DNA from: Ailurus styani
Lineage: Eukaryota; Chordata; Mammalia; Carnivora; Ailuridae
Direction of reading: 5' to 3'
Assembly (NCBI GenBank): GCA_002007465.1
Contig: LNAC01000273.1
Span: forward strand, 1,287,632 to 1,351,631
Length of the DNA stretch: 64,000 bases
Position 1 is the stretch's first letter; every line of letters starts with the position of its first letter. Position numbers and translations under genes: made by a program. This document shows, in pieces, positions 45,884 to 58,653 of the stretch. The notes beneath the pieces are model-generated. The model had not been told where the DNA came from, did no database searches, and worked only from the letters and a program-made list of their open reading frames with translations.

Positions 45884-46835
45884 AATGGTGTATTAATCAC
45901 CTAAGTCAGAGAATTGAAAAATAAGACAACTAGTCTATATTTTGGGAAGCAGAGAGAGAGAAGGGCCAAGTGTCATCAAGACTCTAGACATTGCTAACCA
46001 GCAGTTTAATGTTTGACAATTTATTCAGACCCTGAGTCCTTAGAGAATTTAACTAGGTGATAAACTCCTTTCTATATTAATTTCATTACTATGAAAAGAA
46101 ATAAATCAGCAAGCATCATTATGGGAAACACATATTTTTGAATGTATGGTTAGGGAAGTAAGATTTAAACAAAACCATCTGTGAACAAGTGCATTAGATA
46201 TGATATTCTTTGAGACATAATGAAATAGCCCTGAATTTGACTTTTAAGAAATGTGTTAAGGTAAAGGCTAAGTTACTTTAGCAAAGTAAATGAAATAGAA
46301 GCTTATCTCCTTTTCAGGTTTTGTCTACCCAGGCTTTCAGGGCAAGTGCTACTAAACATTGTCATTTAGTGGCCTAGGCTAATTCTGTATATCTGTATGA
46401 TCCCCTAGGGTGTTGATATTGTCTACATGGTTAAATCTAGATTGCTGCAGTATCCTTATGGTGATTCATGAGAAGAAGGGAAAATAAATCCAGGGTAATT
46501 TACTTTTAAGCAAGTCACATGGAAGTTGCATATATTACTTCTATAAGTTATATACCATGAATAAGAATTTAGTGACATGGCCACACAAGCTATGAGGGAG
46601 GTTGGAAAATATGTTCCCAAGTGGGCAGTTATGTGCCCAGCTAAAATTATTTTAGTGTACAACAGTGGGAATAATGATGCCTGCTAAAGAAAAAGAAACC
46701 TGGTTGTGATTGATTATCTAAAAGCGTGGACTTAGGTTCTAGCACATGTGCCCAAAAGCACAGTGAAATATGTGCATATAGCATGGCAAAATTTTAACAG
46801 CAAATGTGGATTTGCTAGGAGTGTAGTCTTTGCTT
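45884..46835. other. Unassigned DNA
   Basis: No repeat, RNA gene or coding signal recognised. The minus-strand frame at 46456-46662 has no motif. Confidence 0.45.
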
Positions 46836-46851
46836 GAAATGTTTAAGGAAG

Positions 46852-47056
46852 GGCGCCTGGGTGGCTCAGTGGGTTAAAGCCTCTGCTTTCGGCTCAGGTC
46901 ATGATCTCAGGGTCCTGGGATCGAGGCCCGCATCGGGCTCCCTGCTTGGGCGGGGAGCCTGCTTCCCCCCCTCTCTCTCTGCCTGCCTCTCTGCCTCCTT
47001 GTGATCTCTCTCCCTCTGTGAAATAAATAAATAAAATCTTTAAAAAAAAAAAAAAA
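46852..47056 (+). mobile_element. SINEC, young
   Basis: Near-consensus copy with duplication gaaatgtttaaggaag at 46836-46851 and 47057-47072. Confidence 0.96.
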
Positions 47057-47244
47057 GAAATGTTTAAGGAAGATATAATTAGTTATAGGGAGGGTAATCT
47101 TAAGGGGAATTGCAGAATTGTGATAAATTCTGATCCTTTTCAATGTGCTTGCATCATCATTTGTCATTATATTACATCTACAGAGATCTTGGGGAAAAGG
47201 GAGAATGGGTTTTGGAGAACAATTTGCAAATTTTATTTCTGCCT

Positions 47245-47420
47245 TCATCATTTCATTGTTTGACTTTGTGTGAATGGCTTAATCTCTCAGAGTTTCATTC
47301 TTCTTATATGTAAAAATGAAAGGAGAGAACATATTTCCAATGATTTTTGTAGAGGTTTAATGAGAAAATATAGGTGAAATTACTTAGAATATGGTTAACA
47401 TTCAGTATTTGTTATGTGAA
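47245..47420 (+). repeat. MIR, sense
   Basis: tttgactttgtgtgaatggc, ttaatctctcagagtttcat, tgtagaggtttaatgagaaa, tacttagaatatggttaaca and ttcagtatttgttatgtga match MIR from core to tail. Confidence 0.7.
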
Positions 47421-47489
47421 TAAACACATCAAGGAAAAAATGATAATTTTTAGTAGAGTTTATGTTGTATGCTATAATGACTGTAAGTA

Positions 47490-47665
47490 TATTTTGCAAG
47501 AAGAATTTCAACAAAGAATGTTTGGAAGAGATCAGATCATATGTCTTGCAGGTGATGAAAATGATTTTGGACTTATCTTTGGAGCAGTGAGAAGCCACTG
47601 GAGTTTAAAGGAAGGCAATTACATGATTAAATTTTCATATTTTGCAAAGAGTACTTTAGCTGCCA
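47490..47665 (-). repeat. L2 LINE fragment, antisense
   Basis: gatcagatcatatgtcttgc, gtgagaagccactggagttt, ggaaggcaattacatgatt, aaattttcatattttgcaaa and tactttagctgccatgta reproduce the reversed L2 reverse-transcriptase end. Minus-strand sense would encode the extreme C-terminus. The plus-strand open frame at 47374-47730 runs across it and is not a gene. Confidence 0.75.
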
Positions 47666-49683
47666 TGTATAGAGAAATAAATATATTTATTAAAATAAAA
47701 ATAAACATATATATAACTAAATTAACATGACAATTCAACTTAACAAAATTTGTGAGATTTAGCAAAAGGAGTGCTTAAAAGAAAATTTATAGCATTTAAT
47801 GTATATTAAAAAAGGAAGAAATCACTGAAGTTAATAATCTAAATTTCACCTATGAAATTTGAAAAAGAAAAGCATATTATACCCAAAATAAACAAAAGAA
47901 AATAATGAGAAATGGATCAGAAATTGATAAAATTGAAAATAAGAAACCAATAGAAAAAAATCAGTAAAACTAAAAGCTGGTTCTTTGAGACTATCAATAG
48001 ACTCCATAAGCCTCTAGCCCAGGCTAACTAAGAAGAAAAGAGAGAGTTTTCAAATTACCAATATCATAAATGAAAAAGGGGATATCACTTTAGATCTCAT
48101 GGAAATTAAAATAAATGCTATGAACAAGTCTATGCTCACCAATTTGATAACCTAGATGAAATGGACCAATTCCTAAAATATGTAACTACCAAAACTCACA
48201 CAAGAAGAAATAAATGATCTGAATAGGGCTATATCTATTAAAAGAATTAAATCAATAATTGATAAAATTTTGAAAACAGAAAAGCCCAGGCCCAGATGTG
48301 TTCACTAGTGAATTCTACCAAACATTTAAAGAAGAAATTATACCAATACCCTAAAATATTTTGTAGAGAAGGAATTATTTCCTATCCTTGTAGGAAATAC
48401 TTCCTAACTTATTCTGTGTGGTTAGTGTTACCCTAAAACCAAAACCAAGGAAAAATATTCCAAGGAAAGACACTAGACCAATATCTCTCATGGTAATTGT
48501 GCAAAAAATCCTCAACAAACTACCAGCAAATTAAATCCAACAATGTATAAAGAGAATTTAACACCACAAGTGGGATTTGTCTCAGGTATGTAAGGCTGGT
48601 TTAACATTTGAAAATCAGTTATTATAATCTATCATATCAGTAGGCTAAAAAAAGTAAAGCCACATGATCTTATTAATGGGAGAAGAAAAAGCACTTGTAA
48701 CATCCTTTACCCATTCATTAAAAAAAAAAAATCTCAGTAAACTAGGAATAGCAGGAACTTCCTCAACTTGATAAGGAATATCTACAAAAAAACCTACAGA
48801 TAACATTCTACTTAATAGTAAGAAATTTGATGCTTTCCCAGTAAGATGAGGAACAAGACAAGCAGGTCCTCTCACCATTTCTTTTCAACATTGTGCTGAA
48901 AGCCCTAGCTAATTTATAAGATGGGAAAAGGAAATAAAAAGTAGACATATTTGGAAAAAAATAAAACTGTCTTCTTTTTGCAGATGAAATAATCATTTAT
49001 ATAGAAATCTGAATTTATAAAACTTCTGGAACTAATAAGTGATTGTTGCAAGGTTACAGGATACAAGGTTAATGCACAAAAGTCAATTGTTTTCTTATAT
49101 TCCACAATAAACAAGTGAAATTTGAAATTTAAAATTTATCAACATTTACATTAGCACCCTTCAAAAATGAAATCGTTAAGTATAAATCTAACAAAGTCTT
49201 TATAAAGCCTATATTAAGAAAACTACAAAACTCTGATTAGTGAAATTAAGAACTAAATAAATGGAAGCATACTCCATGTTCATGGATAGGACTATTGTCA
49301 AGATATAATTTCTTCCCAGATTGATTTATTGATTCAACAAAGCCCCAAATCCCAGCAAATTATTTTGTTGATATTCACAAACTAATTCTAAAGTTTATAT
49401 GAGAGGTAGAAGATGCAGAATAGCTAACACAATATTAAGGGAGAAGAACAAATTTGGAGGCTTAATACTATTCAAATTCAAGACTTACTATAAAGCTAGA
49501 GTAATCAAAACAGTGTGTTATTGTTGAAAGAACAGACAGATCACTGTAAATGAAGAGAAAGCTCAGATTAAGATTCATGTAAATATAGTCAGTAGATCTT
49601 TGACCAAGGAGCAAAGAAATGCAATGGAGCAAAGATAGGCATCTTACTAAATAGCTCTGGAACAACTGGGTATGCACATGTAA

Positions 49684-49721
49684 AAGAAAGGAAGGAAGGA
49701 GGGAAGGAAGGAAGGAAGGGG
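49684..49721. repeat. (GGAA)n simple repeat within L1
   Basis: About eight GGAA units with one GAGG variant. The minus-strand frame with PSFLPSFL over it is an artefact of this repeat. Confidence 0.9.
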
Positions 49722-50025
49722 AGAAAAAAGAATCTAGACATAGACTTTCCACCATTCACAATAATTAAGTCAAAAAATGTAGATCTAAATGCAAAATGCA
49801 AAACTTTTAAACTTCTTGGAGCAAATCTAGATGACGTTGACTATTGGCGATGACTTTTTAGATATACAACTGACGGCACAATCTATAAAAGAAAAAAAAT
49901 TGATAAGCCAGACTTCATTAAACTTAAAAACTCTATTTTGAAAAAGACAACATCAAGAGAATGAGAAGACAAGCCACAGACTGGGAGAAAATATTTGCAA
50001 ATATTACATCTGATAAAGAACTGTT

Positions 50026-50219
50026 GGGCACCTGGGTGGCTCAGTGGGTTAAGGCCTCTGCCTTCAGCTCAGGTCATGATCTCAGGGTCCTGGGATCAAG
50101 GCCCACATCGGGCTTTCTGCTCTGCGGGGAGCCTGCTTCCTTCTCTCTCTGCCTGCCTCTCTGCCTACTTGTGATCTCTCTCTCTCTCTGTCAAATAAAT
50201 AAATAAAATCTTAAAAAAA
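50026..50219 (+). mobile_element. SINEC, young, inserted in L1 ORF2
   Basis: Full copy with duplication aaagaactgtt at 50015-50025 and 50220-50230. Confidence 0.95.
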
Positions 50220-51254
50220 AAAGAACTGTTAGCCAAAAAATACAAAGATTTTAATAATAAGGAAACAATCCAATTAAGAAATGACCCAATGACCTTAAAA
50301 AACACCTCACCAAAGAAGATATACAGATAGCATATGAAAAGATGTTCAATATCATACACGATCAGGGACTACAAATTAAAACAACACTAAGATACCATTA
50401 CACACCTATTAGAATGGCCAATATCTGGAACACTGACAACATAACATGTTGATGAAAATGTAGAATAGAAACTATTCTACATTGCTGGAAGAAATGCAAA
50501 ATGGTACAGACACTTTAGAAGACAGTTTGGCAAATTGCTTACAAAACTAAACATACTATTACTATATAATCCAGTAATCCCACTCCTGATGTTTATCCAA
50601 AGGAGTTGAAAAGTTATGTCAACACAAAACCTTTACATGGATGTTTATGGCAACTTTATTTATAATGACCTATACTTGGAAGCAACCAAAATGCCCTTTG
50701 GTAGGTGAATAGAAAATAACCTGAGGTACATCCAGACAATGCAAAATTGTTCAATACTCAAAATACCTATTGAGCCATGGAAAACCATAGAAGAAACTTA
50801 AGTGCATATTATTAAGTGAAAGAAGCCACTCTGAGAAGGCTATATACTGTAAGATTCCAATAATACGGTATCCTAAAAAAGGCAAAACTGAGGAGACAGA
50901 AAAAACAGATCAGTGATTGTCAGAGGCTGTGGGTGGGGGGATAGCGAAGAATGGATAGTAGGGGCACAGAAGATTTGGGGGGCAGTGAAAATACTCTGTG
51001 TGATACTATAATGGTAGATATATGTCATTATACATTTGTCCATACCCATAGAATGTACAATACCAAGAGAGAACCCTAATGTAAACTATGGACTCTATTG
51101 ATAGGTTCAACATTTATAGGAAATGAACTGCTCCAGTGGAGGATGTTGAGTTGGGGAGGCTATCCATGCATAGGGTCAGGAGGTATATGAGAAATATCTG
51201 TACCTTCCTGTCAATTTTACTATAAATATAAAACTATTCTACAAAAAATTGTCT

Positions 51255-51508
51255 TAAAAATCATGCGTGCCATACAATTCCATTTATATAAAGTGCTAAG
51301 CTACTCATATGGCATTATAAAATGATATTGCTTACCTTTTTGTGAAGAGGACTGAAACAGTGAGTGGTTGGGAAGGGTCATTTTCTAGGGTATACATTAT
51401 GTAGTATTTCTTTACCTTGCCTGTAGTTTCCTGAGTTTGTTAATTTTGTGAGGATTCATGGGGTTTTACCTTTTGTATATTTGCACTTCAATTAAAAACA
51501 AAAGTGCA
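51255..51508 (+). repeat. Second old L1 3'-end fragment
   Basis: tacaattccatttatataaa, acagtgagtggttgggaagg and atttgcacttcaattaaaaa resemble an L1M 3' UTR and tail placed right after the first L1 tail. It could be part of the same insertion. Confidence 0.5.
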
Positions 51509-51509
51509 A

Positions 51510-53429
51510 GAAAGAAAAATATCTAATCTAGAGTCCCTCTTCTTATTTTATTCCCTTCATGTAGAAACTATTATTTAACTGTAAGAATTCATGGTTAAAT
51601 TTAGAGCATGGCTAAATGGAGTGAAAACCTGGGAGTAAGAGATCCATGCTGAAATCAAGGTCACAGGATATGAAAGAAATATAAATGAACTAAATGATTG
51701 TTACCTTGGGCCAAAAATCAATGAACACATAGGAAAATATACTTCTTTTAATTTCTAGGGAATCTGGAAAATGTGGCATCACAAGCAATTTAAGGTATAC
51801 AGGATATTACTTACCATGGTCACATTCCCACTACAATAATTTTTACTGGGGAACATGAGTTTATATAAGTTCTTTTGGAAAAAGAGTTTGATTGTAATGA
51901 GAGAAAATAGTGTTAGTATTCATTTGAATGTGTGAACATTTAATATTGACATACAGAATTTTCAGTGGGGATTTAAAATGTGATATATGAGGGAATTCTA
52001 AGTGTAATAAATTTAATAAAATGAAGGTTCTCCGTTTTATTAGAAAGACCTAAGTCTTCCTCATCTACACAACAGACTTAGCAGTGTTAATATTCTTTCC
52101 CTATGCCTATAAATAATCTTCAGGAAAACTGGATAAAATGCCTCATCTTATTCACTCTAATGCTGACAGTTATGTAGTTAAATATGGCTATGTGCCTTTT
52201 AATGACTCATTTCATGGGAAAATAATCATTCTCCGAAGCTTCCTGGAGAAAGTACAAAATCTCTTCTGTTTCAGGGAGAGAGAAATCTATGCAAGGCCTA
52301 TTATATTAAAGCAGAGGGGGGTTAAAAAGACCCTTGATAATTTTCACCTCTGAAGAAGATGTCTATTTATTGTTTGATATTTTCTTGACAGTAAGTTATT
52401 GAGCTATAATGTGAAAACTTGGGAAATGATGGATAGACTTCATATATATATCTATACATATATATATATATATATTTTTTTTTTTCTAATTGAACTTCAC
52501 ACTTCCTGTCAAACAGCTAGAGGTTGGAAGAATGATATGCAGCCTTAACCAAGACTGGCTTTGATGTGACCTTCACTGGTAAGCTCTATCAAATAGCAAA
52601 ATAATGAATTATTATAGACAAAGAGGAGAATAATGATTATTAATAGAAGGAAATTCCTTTTATCTGGTCTATAATTGCTTTAATTTTAAAAGCATTTTGC
52701 CATGTATAGCAAGAAGTCCTATGGAGAGTCAAATCGCAGAACCTCGTCATAACTGTTATAGTTCTAAAATATATCTATAGTGTCAAGTAAAAATAGATAT
52801 TCTGAATATTTAAGAATTTTTCATTTTCCCCTTAGTTGCCCCCTTGTTTATAATATATCTAGGATGCCCTTTAAGCTTCCATTGGGGGTTTCTAGCAATC
52901 AGCCACTGTATTCAGCTGTAGCCCATTATGTATATAACCTAGAAAGTGGGAAACCACCTTAAGTTGCTTTCCCAACCTTTACCATCAATTTAATTTTCCA
53001 TCTTCCTTTACTGTCATGATTACAACCAAATGCAATATCATTCTGTAGTTGTCTTTTTAAACAATAGACTGTAAAACTTATGCCAGGTGGATTTTAACTT
53101 GTAGGTAAGGAAACTAAAGATCATATTTTATATATTTGGATTGTAAGTGACACAGTTAAAAAAAAAACATGATTTGATACAAGGTTTGTCTTATTCCAGA
53201 GTTAATGTTTATTCGCTACTTGACTCCTATGCCCTTCTCCTTTAGGAAAACTAAAACAAACAAAAAACAAACCTCTTACCACCTACTAGTAGCACACACC
53301 ACTTACATTCCTTTTGTGACCAGAGTCATCCATCTGTGACATGTTTAATCTTACAAGTACAATCCAATTTGAGGAATAGGTTAAACTAAGTGCTTTTGGT
53401 GGTCACAAACTCATTATTAAGTTTGTACC
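51510..53429. other. Unassigned AT-rich DNA
   Basis: A (TA)n stretch followed by T11 lies at 52441-52486. There is no gene; open frames at 52138-52353 and 52780-52962 lack motifs. Confidence 0.45.
52441..52486. repeat. (TA)n followed by poly-T
   Basis: catatatatatctatacata leads into nine TA units and a T run. Confidence 0.9.
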
Positions 53430-54500
53430 TTACATGTAGGTGCCCAGCCTTTGAGGACAGTGACTCAAGATGGCAGCCACTATGGGCTTGGGAGCAAAAT
53501 CCCTTGTGTTGGGAGAATACAAAGACCTAGGAAGAGTAGGGGATGGCAAGGTTAGCTTGGGGTATAGAAGATGACAGACAACACTTATGAGATGGAGAGA
53601 CAATCCAATTGGGCATCTGTTAGAAGGTTGAGGAGGGACAGTAAAGTATCCTTCAAACTGAGAAGGCACATTGAGTTGGGAAAATGAAGGAGGCTGCTAC
53701 ATATGTTTACACAGAATTTTATTCAGGGCAACTTACTACAGGGTATCTGGAAAATGAACATCAAGGTGCTACTCGGCTATTCTCCACCAAGTCTAGACCT
53801 TAATCCACAGATTTTATAGAGCAAGGGAAAGTGCAGAGGTCATGGTAGTGAGGTTAAGGGTTTAACATTTAACAGACGCCATGGTGCCATCTGTGGACCA
53901 GAGGGGAAGGAGTGCAAGAAACTATATTATCTCTACTGGTTATCTAAAGAACTTTAGGGAAGATCAGAAAAAGCCTTCCCATTCTGGTCAAGGCATACAT
54001 GAACCTCCAAGAGGCCTGGAACACCTGGCCTCATTGCATAGGCATCAACAAGATGGAGGGCCAAAGATGGAGTCAGTATTGTCAGCACCCCTCTAGCCTC
54101 CAGGAAAATTTATGAAAACTTAATGTATAGCCTTAAATAGAATGTGGACCTCACTACTCAGAAGCAACTCTATTTCCCCTTTAAGATGTGTAACAACAAC
54201 TAATACAGATGGAGTTAATAATTCTAATGGTGTGGAAGCTCAAGAACCATATTGGGGCTTACAAAATGGCAGAATTCATATAGTATCAACATTATCCTAA
54301 ACAACTGCAGCACCTAATAATGGTGAAAGAAAAAAATGAAATTCTTAGCCACATAAAGAACAATTAGTAAAAAGTAAAAAGCACAGGCCCACCCCTCTCC
54401 CTCTATTTGATTTAAGCAGTCTCCATTGTCCACGTTAATAAATCTTCTAGATATGTCTCATAGACCTGAAAGTACTAGAAAGGAGACTCCCAATCAACAC
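53430..54500. other. Unassigned moderately GC segment, possibly an unrecognised LTR
   Basis: Composition is less AT-rich than its neighbours, with motifs caagatggcagccactatgg (53466) and acaagatggagggccaaaga (54049). The motif aagatggcagc is YY1-like. A tttaatcca / ttaataaatcttctag signal near 54435 could be a poly(A) region. I could not place it in a known family. Open frames (53430-53669 minus, 53881-54096 plus) have no domains. Confidence 0.3.
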
Positions 54501-55530
54501 AGTTTATCTGAAAATACTCTCAATATACTTATATTTTGTTTGAAAAGTATAAATTGTGATATAACAAACAACCTTATCACCTGTAACTACTGTCCATGTT
54601 GAATTTCTAGGCTCAAGAAAAAAGATTTAAATTTTTTTCCATCATAATCTGTCGGGCAGATCTAACTCAACTGTGAAAAGACATCACACAATTATTATGC
54701 TGATGATATGGCCTGGGGTCTCTGCTTTCTCTCCCATCACTTATTCCTGCCTCTCTTCTTCCTTGCAATAGCCCTCTGGCTTGGAATGGCTCCTTAGAAG
54801 AGAATGTTTCAGGTCTCAACCTGGGGGACTACTGTTGGGTTTATAGGGGTGCTTTTTTGCACCTCTGGTTTCTTGGGTTTTTTGTTTGTTTTTGTTTTTT
54901 TGTTATTGTTGTTTTTTTTTTTAAATCTTAAACTATGCCCACCTTCCAGACAAACCATTGTCCTTTCCCAACTCTCCTCTACTACTACTCTTAACTGAAG
55001 CATAAATTTTAACCCCTTCCCTTCTAAAATTGGCCTCTGGTAAGGAATTCAGGGTATTTCCCATATCTTCTCTCTTCTACCTTTATCAAGGAGTGCTGCT
55101 TTTTCTTTCCTCCTTGTCAGGTTCCTTTCTGCACTGTCACCACTAACACTGTCCGTGACATTTCCTCGCTTTGACCAGAGGTCATTAAGTGGGAGTCGGA
55201 AAGTTTCTGACCACCCTCATTTAGTTTTCGAACCACATTTAATTACTCTCTACCTGCCCTGAAAATGAGTATTAGGTCCTTAGCCCTGCTATAAGCTGCT
55301 CTCATCATTTGCTGGTACTTTTTTTTTTTTTAAGCTCACCTTTCGATATGATAAAAAGAATAGTCACCAGGCTTCTACATTCCTTGGTGGTTAAACTTGG
55401 AGAGAGGCCACGTGAAGACACTTGAAAGGACAAACGACAAACGACCCTCTGAATTTTCTTTTCCTGTAATTGTTTTTGCTTTTAAAAATTGAAGTTTAAG
55501 GTTTTTAAGTTTTAAGTTTTTAAGACGTTT
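54501..55530. other. Unassigned DNA with T-rich tracts
   Basis: Pyrimidine-rich 54720-54780; (TTTG)n-like and poly-T at 54880-54925; T run at 55319-55333; a tandem of aagtttt-type units at 55492-55535. No gene recognised. Confidence 0.45.
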
Positions 55531-55536
55531 TAAATA

Positions 55537-55794
55537 GGGCACATGCACGGTTCAGTTGGATAAGCGTTCGACTCTTGATTTCAGTCAGGTCAGGTCAGGA
55601 TCTCAGGGTCAGGAGGTCAGGAGATTGACACACACACCCCCACCTCTGGTCAGGCTCCATGCTCAGCTGTTCAGCAGGGAGTCTGCTTGAGATTCACTCT
55701 CCCTCTGCCCCTTACCCTGCTTGTGGGTGCATGCTCTCTCTTTCTCTCTTAAGTAAATCAATAGATTTAAAAAAAACAAATAAACAAACAAAAA
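55537..55794 (+). mobile_element. Old SINEC subtype with local duplications
   Basis: The head gggcacatgcacggttcagt is followed by cgactcttgatttca, the older head variant, then caggtcaggtcaggatctcagggtcaggaggtcagg in which a cagg(tc) unit has multiplied, then agggagtctgcttgagattc, a CT-rich tract and an A/C-rich tail. Diverged and long. Confidence 0.85.
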
Positions 55795-56078
55795 CAGGGC
55801 TCTCATTTGGTCATCCTTGGAATCCATTTGGATCTAGTTTGGAATCTGACAACTGGAATAAAAAAGCACTGTATTCAGTGCATGTTTTGGTCTGGTACTA
55901 CTGTTTCTCATGGTTCTTAACAAGGATTAAGAAAGAACTGACTGCTCACAGCAGATCCTCAAAATTGGAAGGCTTGACTTCCTGGTAAATTGCTACATTT
56001 TCCCACTTTTCTGGTAAGGGCCATTAAATGCTGAAAATGTGGATGCATAGTGAAGTAAAAGCAATTCATTGTTTTCTA

Positions 56079-56108
56079 ACACACACACACACACACACAC
56101 ACTCACAC
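56079..56108. repeat. (AC)n microsatellite
   Basis: About 12 AC units with one CTC interruption at the end. Confidence 0.93.
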
Positions 56109-56111
56109 ATC

Positions 56112-56895
56112 TGGTATAAAAAGAAAGACACATTTGGTCTTTGTTGTCAGTTACTGGCACATACCTTTAAAGTCCTTGGAATTTCCTGATTTTTAAGGGT
56201 GAAAGGATTATCTTTTGTTTTAATGAGGTGACTTTAGGCTGATCCTGAGAGATCTTCAGGATGGGGGATGGTCACCAAAACAAGCCTTGATTACCAGCTT
56301 GTACTTTTCAGCCCCACGCACCAACCTCCTGGGAGGAGAGAGGGACTAGGGATTGAGGTGATCGCCAGGAGCCAATGACAAAATCAATTATACCTGTGTA
56401 ATGGAACCTCCATAGAAATCTTTAAATGACGGGGTTTGGAGTGCTTCCAGATTGGCTGAGATCCATGTGCTGGGAAGACAGAACATCTGAGCTTCATGGA
56501 AACAGAAGACTCTGCTCTGGGGATGCTTCTAGACTTTGCCCTATATGAATCTTCAATTTGGCTATTCATTTGGATCCTTTATGATCAACTGTTAAACAAA
56601 GTGAAGTGTCTTCCTGAGTTCTGTGAACCATTCTAGCAAATTTTCTAAGGGTGTTGTGGGAAACTGAGTTTATAGCTGGTCTGTCAGAAGTACAAGTGAC
56701 CTGATACTTGCTATTGGTATCTAAAGTGAAAGTGGTTTTGGGGATTGAGCCATAAGCCTGTGGAGTCTGACGCTAATTCTAAGTAGTTAGTGTTAGAATC
56801 CAATTGAATTATAAGACACTTAGATTGTATCAGAGAATTGGAGTTGGAGAAGTGGTATTCAAAAAGACACCACATGTTTGGTATCAGGAGGAGGA
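56112..56895 (+). repeat. Ancient LTR-like repeat, sense copy
   Basis: It follows a recalled ancient LTR-like consensus: ccttggaatttcctgatttt, ttttaatgaggtgactttag, cttttcagccccacgcacca, gagccaatgacaaaatcaat, atggaacctccatagaaatc, ggagtgcttccagattggct, cctttatgatcaactgttaa, gagttctgtgaaccattcta, ggtctgtcagaagtacaagt and gattgagccataagcctgtg. I cannot name the family. The same family appears inverted at 58935-59745. No internal retroviral genes were seen. Confidence 0.65.
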
Positions 56896-57309
56896 AAGAA
56901 ACTTCACCAACCAATAATCATTCCAGGCACACAGAAGAAATGTTTATTCAAAATCTTAATCTCCATGTGACTATTTACTGAAAGGGGCTTTCCGTCCTTA
57001 AGCCTTGATTTTTAATACTAAATGTGACATAGTGCTAAGTCTGACATAACACTTAACATGCATATAACAGTAAATTCATTTAACAATAAAGGAATGAATT
57101 TATCTTAAGATACTATGACTATGAACAATTTAGTAAGTCCTGATTATTTGCATGGGTTTACAAAAATTTTCATCATCCTGCCCTTGCAGTGATTATTTTA
57201 TTGGATAAGCTAAATCCCATCAAACAACTCTAATATTGCAAATATAATGGCAAAGAAATTACAAAGTGAAATGGGAACATGTGGTTTAGGCAACTTAATT
57301 CTAAGGGAT

Positions 57310-57905
57310 GAGATAAGCACTTAATCATAGGCAAAATAAATAAATGAATACAGATTATTTACAATGTTAGAGGGTGATGTGTGGAAGAAAAAATTAAAAT
57401 ATAAGCAAGACTGTTATTTTAAGTACACTGTTCACAAATAAGATATTATATGAGCAGAGACCTGAAAAAGGAACAAGAGTTAGTCAAGGAATTCTACAAA
57501 TGGAGAGGATTCCAAGAAGATGGAACACCATAGCAAATGCCTGAGAGCCAGAGCATACAAGGTTTTGGAAAAACTGCAAGGAGGCGAGTGTGGCTGCATC
57601 AGGGTGAGCAGGGATAAGAACAGTGGAGATGAAGTCAAAGAAGTCATGGAAAGACACATTATAGGCCACTATGGAATTTGGTTTTCTCTCTGAGTTCCTT
57701 GCAGGGCACTGAGCAGAGGGATGGTATGCTTTCTGGGAGCAAAGTTGGAAATTTAGAGGAGAAGAGGGTGAAAACAGGAAGGCTAGTGGGAGAGTTTGGC
57801 AATAACTCTGGGGGCAAAGAATGGTGATGATTCTCATGGTAGTTACAGCAGCAGAGGTAGGGAGAAGTGAGTGACTTCTGGGTATATTTTAAAAAGTAAG
57901 AGAAC
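57310..57905 (-). repeat. L2 LINE fragment, antisense (3' UTR to reverse-transcriptase end)
   Basis: Reversed L2 in order: tgttagagggtgatgtgtgg, atgagcagagacctgaaaaa, atggagaggattccaagaag, gaggcgagtgtggctgcatc, agaacagtggagatgaagtc, acattataggccactatgga, gatgattctcatggtag-type segment, ggtagggagaagtgagtgac and ttctgggtatattttaaaaa. About 300 bases of the usual middle are deleted. The two minus-strand frames at 57484-57922 are in the L2 coding direction but shifted and broken. Confidence 0.8.
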
Positions 57906-58637
57906 ATCTTGCTACTGCACATTGGTGATCTAAGTAACCAAGTTGTTTTTGTTCATTATCTTTACTATTTCAGCATATTTATCATTGATGGCAACCAAAG
58001 AACTACAGCCCCTGAAGTCTATTTCAAAAGGAGGCGGTATAGGAATGGAAAAGTGGCCATTGGTTGCTGGAAGAAATTTTTTGGGAGCCATCTCCTGGGG
58101 GCTTTCAGCAATAGATTGAGAGACAGTCTGAAAAATGAGGGTACTACTAATAGTAAATAATAGGGGGAATGTGTTACTTTCACATCTCTGTTCCCTAGGA
58201 AGTTTTTTTTAATGTACATTATATAAAGGAATGAATGAATCCATCCGAACAACTACTAAGCCAATATGCTAATGGTCAGCTCACTTTTAACAGGTGAACT
58301 GAAACTAACAGGATGGATACTTCAGGTTTTACACATATTTGTATACTTAGATATGGCGAAGTAGTTATTTTACATAATTTTCAATTTCAACATTTATTTT
58401 ACAATTTTTCCATTTATTTTTTTAATTTGAAAAGTTATTATGAAGATAATGTCTTCTTAAAAGCCATACAATTTATATAATTTATTGGCATGAACAAAAC
58501 ATTTGGTTGTTTATCTTAATATAGTGTTGTGGCAATCATGAATGTTTAATATCCAAGATATATCAGAACATACAATAGCTAGGTTGTGCATAGTGATTAA
58601 TGAATATATGATTCATAGCCACTACCATGTATGTAGT
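57906..58637. other. Unassigned DNA
   Basis: An 83-codon plus frame (57909-58160) overlaps a 77-codon minus frame (58019-58252). Neither has a recognisable domain or context. Confidence 0.4.
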
Positions 58638-58653
58638 AGAAGTAACATATTTA

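Larger units (their letters stand above)
47735..51248 (+). mobile_element. Old L1, sense, 5'-truncated: most of ORF2 and 3' UTR
   Basis: The sequence follows ORF2 from the fingers region of the reverse transcriptase (cagatgtgttcactagtgaa, ttctaccaaacatttaaaga) through the catalytic region to the C-terminus (cagactgggagaaaatattt, gatgttcaatatcatacacg) and a 3' UTR (gattgtcagaggctgtgggt to ctattctacaaaaaattg). ORF1, endonuclease and 5' UTR are missing. At about 48,974-48,997 the codons read LLFADEII, so the catalytic FADD box appears as FADE. Numerous stops and indels exist. A (GGAA)n tract and a SINE interrupt it. All short open frames within are shadows. Confidence 0.9.

Noticed and set aside
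47374..47730. 118-codon open frame as a gene
   Set aside because: It crosses MIR and L2 remnants; the central part is the reverse strand of L2.
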